Positions 6,693-15,356 of a stretch of DNA of 20,420 bases are shown piece by piece; position 1 is the first letter of the stretch, and every line of letters starts with the position of its first letter. The stretch covers positions 1 to 20,420 of the forward strand of contig JAFOYS010000244.1 in NCBI GenBank assembly GCA_017391435.1, in the 5' to 3' direction. The notes below the pieces were generated by a model, which did not search any database, was not told the origin of the DNA, and was given only the letters and a program-made list of their open reading frames with translations. This DNA is from Alistipes sp. (GTDB lineage: Bacteria > Bacteroidota > Bacteroidia > Bacteroidales > Rikenellaceae). The position numbers were made by a program, and so were the translations under genes.

Positions 6693-8707
6693 GAAGATTG
6701 ATGGCCATACTACTACTCTTTGTCACAACAACTGTTGTGGCTCAGGAGCGTACTGTAGCTATTGAAGGAGTTACAGTCCTTGGCCATCGTCCGATGAAGG
6801 AGATAGGTGTGCAGCAGACAAAGCTTGACTCTATAACGCTCAAAGAGAATGTGGCACTCTCGCTTGCCGATGTGCTCAGCTTTAACAGCTCTATATTTGT
6901 AAAAAATTATGGTCGTGCGACACTCTCTACAGTGAGTTTCCGCGGTACATCACCCTCACATACGCAGGTGTCGTGGAATGGGATGAAGATAAACAATCCT
7001 ATGATGGGAATGACCGACTTCTCTATGATTCCCTCATACTTTATTGACGATGCCACACTGCTTGCGGGTACATCTTCTGTAGGCGAGACTGGCGGAGGTC
7101 TTGGTGGTGCAATAAAACTCTCTACAGCTCCAACAGTAAAAAAGGGTCTTGGAGTTCAGTTTATTCAAGGCGTAGGATCATTTAAGACCTTTGATGAGTT
7201 CCTGAGAATTACATACGGCACGGAGCGACTGCAATCCTCTACGCGTATAGCCTATATGCGTTCGGAGAATGACTACAAGTACCGCAATCACGATAAGAAG
7301 GAGAACATCTACGACGATCAGATGAATATCATTGACCAATACTTCCCTGTAGAGCGAAACCGTAGTGGATCTTTTTCCGATTTGCATATTCTGCAGGAGT
7401 TGTATTACAATACCGGTCGTGGAGATCGCTTCTCGCTTAGTGCTTGGTATCTATCCTCAAATCGCGAGTTGGCACTACTTACAACAGACTATGGAGATGA
7501 TGCAGAGTTTGACAACCGCCAGCGCGAGCAGACTCTAAGAGCTGTTGTCGGCTACGACCACCTACGCACCAGTTGGCGTGTGGGGGCAAAGGCGGGATAT
7601 GTATACTCGTGGATGGCATATGACTACAAGCGCGACCCGGGTAATGGTATTATGACCGTTATGACCCGCTCGCGAAGCAATATAAACACTGTTTTTGCTC
7701 AGGCAGATGGCGAGTATCACCTCTCAGACAAGTGGCTCTTTACGGCAAATGTGGCTGCACATCAGCACTTTGTAGTGAGTAAGGATAAGAATATCATCCT
7801 GCAGCAGGGTGGTACGGGTATTGTTGGATACGATAAGGCCCGAATTGAGCTCTCTGGTGTTGTTAGTGCTAAATATCGTCCCGTAGAGAGATTTGGTATG
7901 GCCCTGACACTGCGCGAGGAGATGTTCGGCACAGAGTTTACACCGTTAATCCCTGCACTATTTCTTGATGGAGTGCTATCTAAGCGCGGAAGTGTTATTC
8001 TGAAGGCCTCAGTGTCAAGAAACTACCGCTTCCCGACACTCAACGATAGATATTTTCTGCCTGGAGGAAATCCAGACTTACGACCTGAGAGAGGCTTTAC
8101 ATACGATGCCGAACTGAGCTTTAAGGTCGGTAAGGCTGAGAGATATACGCTCTCTGGCTCCGTGGCGTGGTTTGATAGCTACATTGACGACTGGATTCAG
8201 TGGCTGCCGACAACAAAGGGCTTCTTCTCGCCTCGCAATGTAAAGCGTGTGCACAGCTATGGAGTGACGGCAAAGGCAAATCTTGATCTCCAATTTACAA
8301 AGCAGTGGCGAGCAAATATTGACGGTACTTTTGGTTGGTGTCCATCTGTAAATATTGGTCAGAAGATATCTGCCGCCGACCAGTCTGTAGGCAAACAGTT
8401 GCCATATGTGCCTCTGCTGACCTCAAATGTTGTAGGTAGACTGAGCTACCGTAGCTGGTCGCTTATATATAAATGGTGTTACTACAGCACCCGATATACT
8501 ATGTCAAGCAACGACATATCACTTTCGGGAACGCTCCCGCCTTACTTTATGAACAACATTTCACTTGAGAAGAGTATTCCACTCAAGAGCGTTACACTCT
8601 CTGTTAAGGGCACTATAAACAACCTCTTTAATGAGGAGTATCTATCTGTCCTCTCGCGCCCTATGCCTGGCATAAACTATGAGATATTCCTCTCTATACA
8701 GTTTTAA
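6689..8707 (+). CDS. btuB: BtuB-like TonB-dependent outer-membrane corrinoid receptor
   Basis: ATG at 6689 overlaps the preceding stop (ATGA) and gives a 672-residue product with signal peptide MRRLMAILLLFVTTTVVA. A TTG three codons earlier is less likely. VAIEGVTVLG shortly after the signal may be the TonB box. The plug domain (about 30-160) holds VSFRGTSPSHTQVSWNGMKI and a GETGGGLGGAIKLST segment, both typical. The remainder is a 22-strand beta-barrel ending in ...YEIFLSIQF, with the terminal Phe expected for outer-membrane insertion. There is no N-terminal carboxypeptidase-like or STN domain, and the short length fits BtuB rather than SusC. With the riboswitch and BtuG-like partner, import of cobalamin or other cobamides is the best call; a close relative for another chelate cannot be excluded by sequence alone. 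Confidence 0.87.
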   Translation: MRRLMAILLLFVTTTVVAQERTVAIEGVTVLGHRPMKEIGVQQTKLDSITLKENVALSLADVLSFNSSIFVKNYGRATLSTVSFRGTSPSHTQVSWNGMKINNPMMGMTDFSMIPSYFIDDATLLAGTSSVGETGGGLGGAIKLSTAPTVKKGLGVQFIQGVGSFKTFDEFLRITYGTERLQSSTRIAYMRSENDYKYRNHDKKENIYDDQMNIIDQYFPVERNRSGSFSDLHILQELYYNTGRGDRFSLSAWYLSSNRELALLTTDYGDDAEFDNRQREQTLRAVVGYDHLRTSWRVGAKAGYVYSWMAYDYKRDPGNGIMTVMTRSRSNINTVFAQADGEYHLSDKWLFTANVAAHQHFVVSKDKNIILQQGGTGIVGYDKARIELSGVVSAKYRPVERFGMALTLREEMFGTEFTPLIPALFLDGVLSKRGSVILKASVSRNYRFPTLNDRYFLPGGNPDLRPERGFTYDAELSFKVGKAERYTLSGSVAWFDSYIDDWIQWLPTTKGFFSPRNVKRVHSYGVTAKANLDLQFTKQWRANIDGTFGWCPSVNIGQKISAADQSVGKQLPYVPLLTSNVVGRLSYRSWSLIYKWCYYSTRYTMSSNDISLSGTLPPYFMNNISLEKSIPLKSVTLSVKGTINNLFNEEYLSVLSRPMPGINYEIFLSIQF

Positions 8708-8776
8708 GGGCTACAGTTCTATGTTAATTTAATGTTAAATTTAGACGCTCTATAGTATAGTTTAGGCAAAACAGAT

Positions 8777-8784
8777 TATCTTTG
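8777..8784 (+). promoter_or_regulatory. Probable -7 box of the phosphate transporter promoter
   Basis: TATCTTTG fits TAnnTTTG and lies 30 nt before the ATG. There is no good TTTG at the expected upstream distance. The 107-nt gap from the receptor gene is AT-rich and shows no clear intrinsic terminator, so some read-through from the corrinoid operon is possible. Confidence 0.5.
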
Positions 8785-8814
8785 TAGAGTTGTTTTGACC
8801 AAACTAAAACGATT

Positions 8815-11067
8815 ATGATAGAAATTTACATTGCTGTGGTGGTCATTCTGGCCATCCTCGCTGTATCGGGACTCTATGTTGGAGTTACTAACGATGCGGT
8901 GAACTTTCTAAACTCTGCGATTGGTTCTAAGGCTGCCAAGATGCGTACAATCCTTATTGTCGCCTCTGTTGGTATTATTATCGGTGCAATGACCTCAAGT
9001 GGTATGATGGAGGTTGCCCGTAGCGGTATGTTCAACCCGTCGCTATTTACATTTAAGGAGGTGATGCTGCTCTATGTGGGTGTGATGATTGCCAATGTTG
9101 TGCTGCTCGATCTGTACAACAGTCTGGGTCTTCCTACATCTACAACAGTGTCGCTCATATTCTGTCTGTTGGGCTCGGCTGTAGCCGTTTCGCTCTATAA
9201 GATTACTACAGAGCCTGATGTGACATTTGCTATGCTGGGTGAGTATATCAACACTTCACGAGCTATGGGTATTGTCTCGGCAATCCTGCTCTCAGTGGTG
9301 CTGGCATTTATCTGCGGTACTATTGTGATGTATATCTCGCGAATTATCTTCTCGTTCCGCTATGTGACAATGCTCCGCCGTGTAGGCGCTATCTGGTGTG
9401 GTGCTTCGCTTACATCTATCGTCTACTTTGCACTGTTCAAGGGTCTTAAGAATGTCTTGAGCCAGAGCGCATTTATTGGTTGGATAAATGAGAATCTACT
9501 CCTCTCGCTGCTTATCTGCTGGGTTGTTTGTTCGCTTATCCTATTCTTCTTGCAGCTCTTTAAGGTCAATATTCTCAGAGTAAACATCCTTGCGGGAACC
9601 TTTGCCCTTGCCCTTGCATTTGCGGGTAACGACCTTGTAAACTTTATCGGTGTGCCTATCGCAGGCTTTGACGCCTTTGCAGAGGCTAAGACCGCTACAG
9701 GTATGAACGAGGGTCTTATGATGACAGCTCTTTCTAAGCCAGAGACTGCAAATGTGCTCTATATCCTTGCAGCGGGTATTATTATGGTTGTCACACTCTG
9801 GACATCAAGCAAGTCTATGCACGTCTCTGAGACCGAGCTATCGCTCTCTGCTGCTGGCGATGATGTAATGCCACAGCACTCATCTTCTCTCTTCTCGCGT
9901 ACACTTGTTCGCGGAACAATCAATGTTGTGCACTTCTTTGACCGCATAATGCCAAAGAGTTCAAAGGAGTTTGTTGAGAGTCGTTTTGAGTGGGCAGATA
10001 TTGAGCATAGTGGAGCTCCGTACGATATGATTCGTGCAACAGTAAACCTCACTACAGCATCTCTGCTCATTGCTCTTGCTACATCGCTCAAGTTGCCACT
10101 CTCTACAACCTATGTATGCTTTATGGTGGCTATGGGTTCGTCTCTGGCCGATAGAGCTTGGGGTCGCGAGAGTGCTGTATACCGCATTACCGGTGTGATG
10201 ACAGTTATTATGGGTTGGTTTGTTACCGCTATCGGTGGCTTCCTTATTGCCCTTGTTGTAGGTGCTCTGCTTATGTGGGGCGGTTGGATTGCCTTCGGAT
10301 TGCTCTCTGCACTCTGTGTATATATGCTTATCCACAGCAACCTGAAGAGCTCTAAGAAGAAGGAGGATGACTCTGACAAGCTCCAGACCGTAAAACTATC
10401 TTCATCTGACTCTGTCTCTGAGACCGTTATGTCGCTTGTTGACGGTACAATCACAAACTCTACTCGCATCTACAATCGTACACTCATTGCCCTGCTTAAG
10501 GAGAACCGCCGCGCGCTCAAGGAGCTTGCTGCAGAGGCGGGTGGAATGTACGAGCGTATACACAACCTTAAGTACTCTATTGCCTCTACACTTCGTAGTA
10601 CATACGATAGCGATATGAACCTCTCGCTCTACTATGTTCAGGTGGTAGACTACCTTAATGAGATGACAAAGTCGCTGGTTCACATTACTCGTCCAGCTTT
10701 TGACCATATTGATAACAACCACGAGGGTCTTACTCGCACACAGACCGAGGATTTGATTGGTGTTAACACTGATGTAGATGTTATCTACCAGCGTATTCTC
10801 TATATGCTCACAAGTGGCGACTATAGCGATATTGACCACGTGCTTGATATGCGTGACCAGCTCTTTACTCGCATTGCAGAGCTCACAAAGACCGAGCTTG
10901 TTCGCATCCACGAGGGTAAGTCTAACTCTAAGGCGGGTATGCTCTACCTTAACATCCTTGCAGAGACTAAGACTATGGTGCTCCAGTCGCGTAACTTGCT
11001 CAAGTCTCAGCGCTACTATATGGAGCAGGTTGGCAAGCTTATGCACCGCCCAACAGCCCGTATGTAG
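8815..11067 (+). CDS. PiT-family inorganic phosphate transporter with C-terminal PhoU-like domain
   Basis: The 750-residue inner-membrane protein has about ten to twelve hydrophobic segments up to about residue 515. The two halves carry the duplicated PiT signatures: GVTNDAVNFLNSAIGSKAA from residue 23 and FAGNDLVNFIGVPIAG at 269-284, plus the matching LPTSTTVS and LPLSTTYV loops. These proteins import phosphate with a cation (H+ or Na+). From about residue 525 the sequence is soluble and helical with regular heptads, resembling PhoU/DUF47 accessory proteins, which are usually separate genes that restrain Pit transporters. Fused forms are known in Bacteroidota. It has its own probable promoter and a strong terminator, so it appears monocistronic and independent of the corrinoid genes. 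Confidence 0.9.
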   Translation: MIEIYIAVVVILAILAVSGLYVGVTNDAVNFLNSAIGSKAAKMRTILIVASVGIIIGAMTSSGMMEVARSGMFNPSLFTFKEVMLLYVGVMIANVVLLDLYNSLGLPTSTTVSLIFCLLGSAVAVSLYKITTEPDVTFAMLGEYINTSRAMGIVSAILLSVVLAFICGTIVMYISRIIFSFRYVTMLRRVGAIWCGASLTSIVYFALFKGLKNVLSQSAFIGWINENLLLSLLICWVVCSLILFFLQLFKVNILRVNILAGTFALALAFAGNDLVNFIGVPIAGFDAFAEAKTATGMNEGLMMTALSKPETANVLYILAAGIIMVVTLWTSSKSMHVSETELSLSAAGDDVMPQHSSSLFSRTLVRGTINVVHFFDRIMPKSSKEFVESRFEWADIEHSGAPYDMIRATVNLTTASLLIALATSLKLPLSTTYVCFMVAMGSSLADRAWGRESAVYRITGVMTVIMGWFVTAIGGFLIALVVGALLMWGGWIAFGLLSALCVYMLIHSNLKSSKKKEDDSDKLQTVKLSSSDSVSETVMSLVDGTITNSTRIYNRTLIALLKENRRALKELAAEAGGMYERIHNLKYSIASTLRSTYDSDMNLSLYYVQVVDYLNEMTKSLVHITRPAFDHIDNNHEGLTRTQTEDLIGVNTDVDVIYQRILYMLTSGDYSDIDHVLDMRDQLFTRIAELTKTELVRIHEGKSNSKAGMLYLNILAETKTMVLQSRNLLKSQRYYMEQVGKLMHRPTARM

Positions 11068-11085
11068 AGCGCCTGTCTAAACAGT

Positions 11086-11117
11086 AAAGCCATCCCGACA
11101 AAGGATGGCTTTTTTTT
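11086..11117 (+). terminator. Intrinsic terminator after the phosphate transporter
   Basis: GCCATCC (11089-11095) pairs perfectly with GGATGGC (11103-11109), extendable by flanking AAA/TTT, with loop CGACAAA and an eight-T tract. The AAA before the stem lets it work on the minus strand to some degree as well, which would suit the convergent prmA gene ending at 11137. Confidence 0.92.
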
Positions 11118-11136
11118 GTGATAAACTCTTTCAGTA

Positions 11137-11970
11137 CTACTCTACAAGGGTAAAACGGAGGGCTGCCCAACCAGAGGTGTGGCACTCAGATGTGAGTGTA
11201 AGTCCGCGAGATGTTGCGGCCGATGTCATCATTGCTACATCCTCGTCCAAAAAGCCGCTGAAAAGGATATCTCCCTGAGGATTTAGACACTTCAGGTAGT
11301 TGTCCATATCGGCAAGAAGGATGTTGCGGTTGATATTTGCAAGGATAAAGTCGTACTTACGACCCTCAAGCAGTCGCGAGTCGCCAAGAAGAGGAGTTAT
11401 AAGGTGTTCTACACCATTTGTGACAATATTCTCAGCGCAATTTTCATAGGCAAAGTCGTCAATATCTACTGCATCCACAGCTGTAGCTCCGCGCTTGCAG
11501 GCGGCAATAGCCAACACCCCTGTGCCGCTACCCATATCAAGGCCCTTTTTGCCCGCTACATCCATACCGAGGATTAGCTCTACCATCATCTTTGTAGTTG
11601 CGTGGTGGCCTGTGCCGAAGGACATCTTTGGCATAATTACAATCTCAAACTCTGCTGTAGGGCTTGGGGTGTGGAAAGGTGCGCGGATAAGCACGCGACC
11701 ATCTACATCTACAGGCTCAAAGTTACTCTCCCAAAGTGCGTTCCAATTCTGCGCCTCTATCTGCACATATCTATACTCCGCAATGCCGTACTGTGCCAGT
11801 ATCGCATCGGCCTCACCCTTGCACTCTACAAGGCTATCTTGAGGAATATATGCCTTGAGCATCCCCTTCTCAGCAGTAAAGCTGTCAAATGGAAGTTCGG
11901 AGAGCTCGGCTGTAAGAATCTCGGCAATTTCTGCACTTGGAACAGAAATATTTAACTCAATGTAGTTCAT
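11137..11970 (-). CDS. prmA: Ribosomal protein L11 methyltransferase
   Basis: The chosen start gives MNYIELNISVPSAEIAEILT and 277 residues, the usual length for the Bacteroidota form. PrmA adds methyl groups to ribosomal protein L11 using S-adenosylmethionine. The SAM-binding domain shows KGLDMGSGTGVLAIAACKRG (motif I), AVDIDDFAYENC (motif II) and DFILANINRNILL, equivalent to the family's NP/N-I-x-N segment. MPKMSFGTGHHATTKMM just before motif I is diagnostic for PrmA. The N-terminal L11-recognition domain is present but short. The frame stays open upstream to an ATG at 12054, which would add a hydrophobic stretch and overlap xerD; I reject it. The gene is transcribed divergently from xerD. 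Confidence 0.93.
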   Translation of the reverse strand: MNYIELNISVPSAEIAEILTAELSELPFDSFTAEKGMLKAYIPQDSLVECKGEADAILAQYGIAEYRYVQIEAQNWNALWESNFEPVDVDGRVLIRAPFHTPSPTAEFEIVIMPKMSFGTGHHATTKMMVELILGMDVAGKKGLDMGSGTGVLAIAACKRGATAVDAVDIDDFAYENCAENIVTNGVEHLITPLLGDSRLLEGRKYDFILANINRNILLADMDNYLKCLNPQGDILFSGFLDEDVAMMTSAATSRGLTLTSECHTSGWAALRFTLVE

Positions 11971-11986
11971 ATTATGTAAAATTTTG

Positions 11987-12007
11987 TATCTTCGCTCTGC
12001 AAATTTA
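11987..12007. promoter_or_regulatory. Divergent prmA/xerD promoter region
   Basis: On the minus strand TAAATTTG (12007 to 12000) fits the -7 consensus for prmA. On the plus strand TATCTTCG (11987-11994) is a near match for xerD. Neither has a clear TTTG at 19-21 nt. The two boxes lie only 5 nt apart, so polymerase binding at one could exclude the other. Confidence 0.42.
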
Positions 12008-12015
12008 ATAATAAT

Positions 12016-12930
12016 ATGGCACAAAACAGCGAAAAGTGGGAGAAAACCATTCAAGGATACAAAACATATATTCGTATTGAGAAGAATCTCTCGGCAAATA
12101 GTGTTGAGGCGTATGTGCGAGATATTACGGTCTTTGCCAACTTTATACTCAGAAAGTATGATGTACTACCAGCAGATGTGGATGAGGATATGATATCTCA
12201 ATACTTGGTTCACCTTAATACAATTGAGCATAAGCGTGCCTCGCAGGCTCGAGAGTTGAGCAGTGTCAAGAGCTTCTATAACTATCTGATGATGACAGAC
12301 AAGATAGAGCTCTCGCCGGCTGAGTTTATTGCTGCGCCAAAGATGCGTCGTGAGCTGCCCGATGTGCTTACCGTTGAGGAGGTTGAGCGAATTATCGGCT
12401 CTATAGATACTACAACGGTCAAGGGTCGTAGAGACCGCGCGATGTTAGAGATGTTATACTCCTGTGGGCTGCGAGTGTCAGAGCTTGTGTCGCTAAAGAT
12501 GGGTGATCTGTTCCTTGGAGAGGGGTATATCCGCGTGATGGGCAAGGGTAATAGGCAGCGACTTGTGCCGATAGGAAGGCTTGCTATGGAGTGGCTGATG
12601 CAGTATCTTGATGATCGCAAATATATTGTTGAAGGTAAAGGTGGCAAGGGTAGTAATGTCCAGGCTGTATTTTTGAGTAACCGCCGTACGGAGCTTACAA
12701 GGGTTATGCTATTTACCATTATCCGCAAGGCGGCAAAGGATGCGGGGATAACCAAAAATGTAAGCCCACATACTTTCCGTCACTCTTTTGCCACACACCT
12801 ATTCTCTGGCGGAGCGAGCATTCGTCAAGTGCAGGATATGCTTGGCCATCAGAGCATTACAACAACTGAGATATATACACACCTTGACCCAGAGCATCTG
12901 CGCGGGGCGATAGATAAGATCAAACTATGA
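12016..12930 (+). CDS. xerD: Tyrosine recombinase XerD
   Basis: The 304-residue product has an N-terminal SAM-like core-binding domain (about 8-95) and a C-terminal tyrosine recombinase domain. The catalytic set is complete: R153 (SCGLRVSEL), K177 (MGKGNRQR), H252 and R255 (PHTFRHSFATH), H278 (LGHQS) and the nucleophile Y287 (EIYTHL). With a partner Xer protein it resolves chromosome dimers at dif. It overlaps recO by 4 nt (ATGA), and there are no mobile-element features nearby, so a housekeeping role is far more likely than an integrase. XerC and XerD are hard to tell apart by eye; XerD is favoured by length and the C-terminal DPEHLRGAIDKIKL ending. Confidence 0.9.
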   Translation: MAQNSEKWEKTIQGYKTYIRIEKNLSANSVEAYVRDITVFANFILRKYDVLPADVDEDMISQYLVHLNTIEHKRASQARELSSVKSFYNYLMMTDKIELSPAEFIAAPKMRRELPDVLTVEEVERIIGSIDTTTVKGRRDRAMLEMLYSCGLRVSELVSLKMGDLFLGEGYIRVMGKGNRQRLVPIGRLAMEWLMQYLDDRKYIVEGKGGKGSNVQAVFLSNRRTELTRVMLFTIIRKAAKDAGITKNVSPHTFRHSFATHLFSGGASIRQVQDMLGHQSITTTEIYTHLDPEHLRGAIDKIKL

Positions 12931-13652
12931 AAAGTTACAAGGCGCGCGGAATAGTGCTCGGCACAGTAAAGTATGGCGACAAGGCGGTAATTGTAAATAT
13001 GCTTACCGATCTGTTGGGGCGTCAGAGCTATATTGTGCAGGGATTGGGCTCCGGTAAGGGGCGAGGTAGTAAACTTGCATACTACCAGCCACTCTTTGCG
13101 CTGCAGTTTGAGGGTATTGTCTCTGACAAGAGCGAGTTACATAGGCTGAAGGATGTGCAGAGCAGCATAGTTCTGCAGACAATACCGTACGATATCCGCA
13201 AGTCTACCATAGCACTATTTATCTCGGAAGTACTCTACCGACTTATTGGCGAGAGCGAAGCTAATAGCCCTATTTTTGACTTTGTTTATGGTAGCATAGA
13301 GGCGTTAGATGCCATTGACGAGGGTGTGGCAAATTTCCATCTCTGGTTTTTGGCAAATATAAGCCGCTTTTTGGGCTTTGCACCTGGTAATGAGTATGTT
13401 AAGGATAGTTTCTTTGATATGCGCGAGGGTCTATACACGCCTATTCAGCCCCTTCACGACAAGTTTTTCAACAGACAGTATGCCCAGCTGCTCAACGACC
13501 TTATTGAGTGCGATGTTCTCTATTTAGGCGAGATAGGACTTAACCGTACAGAGCGAGTAGATATGTTACACGCCCTTACGGACTACTATGCGCTGCACCT
13601 TGACTCTATTCGTAAGGTGCAGTCTATCAGTATTTTGCAGCAGTTATTCTAA
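12927..13652 (+). CDS. recO: DNA repair protein RecO
   Basis: The 241-residue product begins MKSYKARGIVLGTVKYGDKA, a typical RecO start leading into the OB-fold (about 1-80, with TDLLGRQSYIVQG). A helical C-terminal domain follows. RecO anneals single strands and with RecR loads RecA onto SSB-covered DNA during gap repair. Unlike many homologues it has no CxxC zinc-finger cysteines; only one Cys is visible. The start overlaps the xerD stop as ATGA, implying coupled translation. Its last 9 bp overlap the end of the opposite-strand DUF4954-like gene. Confidence 0.88.
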   Translation: MKSYKARGIVLGTVKYGDKAVIVNMLTDLLGRQSYIVQGLGSGKGRGSKLAYYQPLFALQFEGIVSDKSELHRLKDVQSSIVLQTIPYDIRKSTIALFISEVLYRLIGESEANSPIFDFVYGSIEALDAIDEGVANFHLWFLANISRFLGFAPGNEYVKDSFFDMREGLYTPIQPLHDKFFNRQYAQLLNDLIECDVLYLGEIGLNRTERVDMLHALTDYYALHLDSIRKVQSISILQQLF

Positions 13653-15356
13653 TCCGTGTACAGCGCAGAAGTCTGCCCAGCGAATAGCCTCATCGTCCGA
13701 GTCTGTGCCGTAGCCAACGCTCATCAGAGGTCCAATGTCCGCAAGTCGGTCGGCCTCTGTAGTTGTGCGCATTGCATTGTGAGCCTCTCTGCCTGCGGCA
13801 ATAGCTGCGGTAATATCCTCAATCTCGGCAACACGACCCAACAACTTTGAGAGGGCAGAGACCGCCCAGCTATAGGCAAAGTTGTCATACAGCTTATGGT
13901 GCTCAAGAAGCACCGTGCCAATATCTGCTACTGAGCCACAGCTCTCTAACACACGCTCTAACCACTCTGTAGAGACATACTGTCCCGCAAGGTCTACCCA
14001 CCTCTCTGTAACTGAACTCATAGCCATCATATCGGCCTCCCCAGTGCTGAGCATTGCACCGAGGGCGGCTGTAAGATAACTCTTGTAGAGTGCAAGGCCG
14101 CGTTGTGCTGCTCCACGCTTGATTGTGGTGTTGTTGTAGTGCCACTGCTCGCTCTGGCCAGCCTCTGCAATTTGTCTCTCAAGAAGCTCTATAGCCCTCA
14201 TCACTTTGGAGGTGATATACGGATTGTACTCATTGTAGGAGATAATATCACGGCGCACCTTGCGATTATCTCTTGTTCTCCACTTCTCTATGTCGCGCAC
14301 AATGCCGTAACTTCTTAGGGCAAAGCCTGGAAGAAGTGTTGAAACACCCTGATTCTCAATCAGATAACTAAACGGAAAGGCGGATGTGTCGTGGTGCTTT
14401 GTATGGCGACCCAAGATTGTGGTATACTCGCCCTCGGCGGCTGGGTTCATAACATATCCGTTGCTGCCGAATTTACATCCACGGCGGTGCACGGACTGAT
14501 GGATAGCGCCACCCTTAAAGAGGTGGTTGCTCTGGTTAGTACCACTACCAGCGTTGAGGAATGAGAACATTCCGGCAATAAGCAGTGACGACTTATGGTG
14601 TGAGACCACATATGGGCCAGCGAAGATGGCGCAGCACTCACCATTCTCAAGGTGTGCACCGGCAAAAATCAGCGAGTTTACAGCCGAAAAACCCTTCGCA
14701 AGAGTGCTATCCTCACCAATAAAGCAGCGGTCAACAATAGCCCCAAGGTCTATCGTAGAGTTCTGTGCCGCAATAAAGTCTACAGCCTTAACATCTACGC
14801 CTATATATGCACCCGAAAGCAGTGTGCCGTTCTGGACAAGCGATGCCCCATCAATAGTCGTGTTTGCCTCCATATTGACCTCGCGCACAAACTTGGCTCC
14901 GATAATCTTGCAACCACAGCCGATAGTACCAATATTTTTACGCACCAAAAGGGCATAGTGACGGGCAAAACTATTTGACGCCTCAACAATATCAGCGCGG
15001 TGGCGATACATAGCAACGATATATGCCGCCTGGGCAGTAAGTTCGTTGTAGATGATAACTTCACGACCGCCATTCTCGTTTACCGTAGCAACCCCTACGC
15101 CGTTACCAAAGCTGCTTGCCTCGCGACACTCAAGGCGTGTAACAGCCTCAATGTGGCTATTAGCGCCTATATGATAGTTGCGAATAGTTGAGTCTATAAG
15201 TGTCACACCGCTCTCTATCTCGACTACACCCTCAAAGCGGCATCCGCGAACCTTTGTAGTATCAAAATCCTCGGCTACAAGAATCGTCTGCCAACTCTCT
15301 GCACTATTTGCAGCGGCAGTAAGCAGGGTAATCTGCTGTTCTGTCAATCTTTGCAT
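13644..15356 (-). CDS. DUF4954-like protein with left-handed beta-helix features
   Basis: The 570-residue protein has no signal peptide and is presumably cytoplasmic. Residues 30-270 show irregular hexapeptide-like turns (SGVTLIDSTIRNYHIGANS, NTTIDGASLVQNGTLLSG, STIDLGAIVDRCFIGEDSTL), pointing to a beta-helix like that of sugar-nucleotidyltransferase-type enzymes. A conserved block follows with SNHLFKGGAIHQSVHRRGCK and GRHTKHHDTSAFPFSYL, rich in His and typical of the Bacteroidota DUF4954 family. The C-terminal 200 residues are helical. The family has no established reaction that I know of. At 570 residues it may be slightly shorter than typical members. It is the last gene of the minus-strand cluster, and its start overlaps the trmH-like stop by 13 bp. 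Confidence 0.72.
   Translation of the reverse strand: MQRLTEQQITLLTAAANSAESWQTILVAEDFDTTKVRGCRFEGVVEIESGVTLIDSTIRNYHIGANSHIEAVTRLECREASSFGNGVGVATVNENGGREVIIYNELTAQAAYIVAMYRHRADIVEASNSFARHYALLVRKNIGTIGCGCKIIGAKFVREVNMEANTTIDGASLVQNGTLLSGAYIGVDVKAVDFIAAQNSTIDLGAIVDRCFIGEDSTLAKGFSAVNSLIFAGAHLENGECCAIFAGPYVVSHHKSSLLIAGMFSFLNAGSGTNQSNHLFKGGAIHQSVHRRGCKFGSNGYVMNPAAEGEYTTILGRHTKHHDTSAFPFSYLIENQGVSTLLPGFALRSYGIVRDIEKWRTRDNRKVRRDIISYNEYNPYITSKVMRAIELLERQIAEAGQSEQWHYNNTTIKRGAAQRGLALYKSYLTAALGAMLSTGEADMMAMSSVTERWVDLAGQYVSTEWLERVLESCGSVADIGTVLLEHHKLYDNFAYSWAVSALSKLLGRVAEIEDITAAIAAGREAHNAMRTTTEADRLADIGPLMSVGYGTDSDDEAIRWADFCAVHGLE

Noticed and set aside
8708..8814. AT-rich palindrome-like stretch as a terminator of the corrinoid operon
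   Set aside because: TTAATTTAATGTTAAATTTA has no GC-rich stem or T-tract; too weak to call.
11971..12054. N-terminal extension of PrmA from an ATG at 12054
   Set aside because: It would overlap the xerD start, add a non-homologous hydrophobic stretch and cover the divergent promoter; MNYIELNIS is the typical start.
12016..12930. Tyrosine recombinase as the integrase of a mobile element
   Set aside because: XerD-like length and ending, coupling to recO, and no attachment-site repeats or mobile genes nearby.
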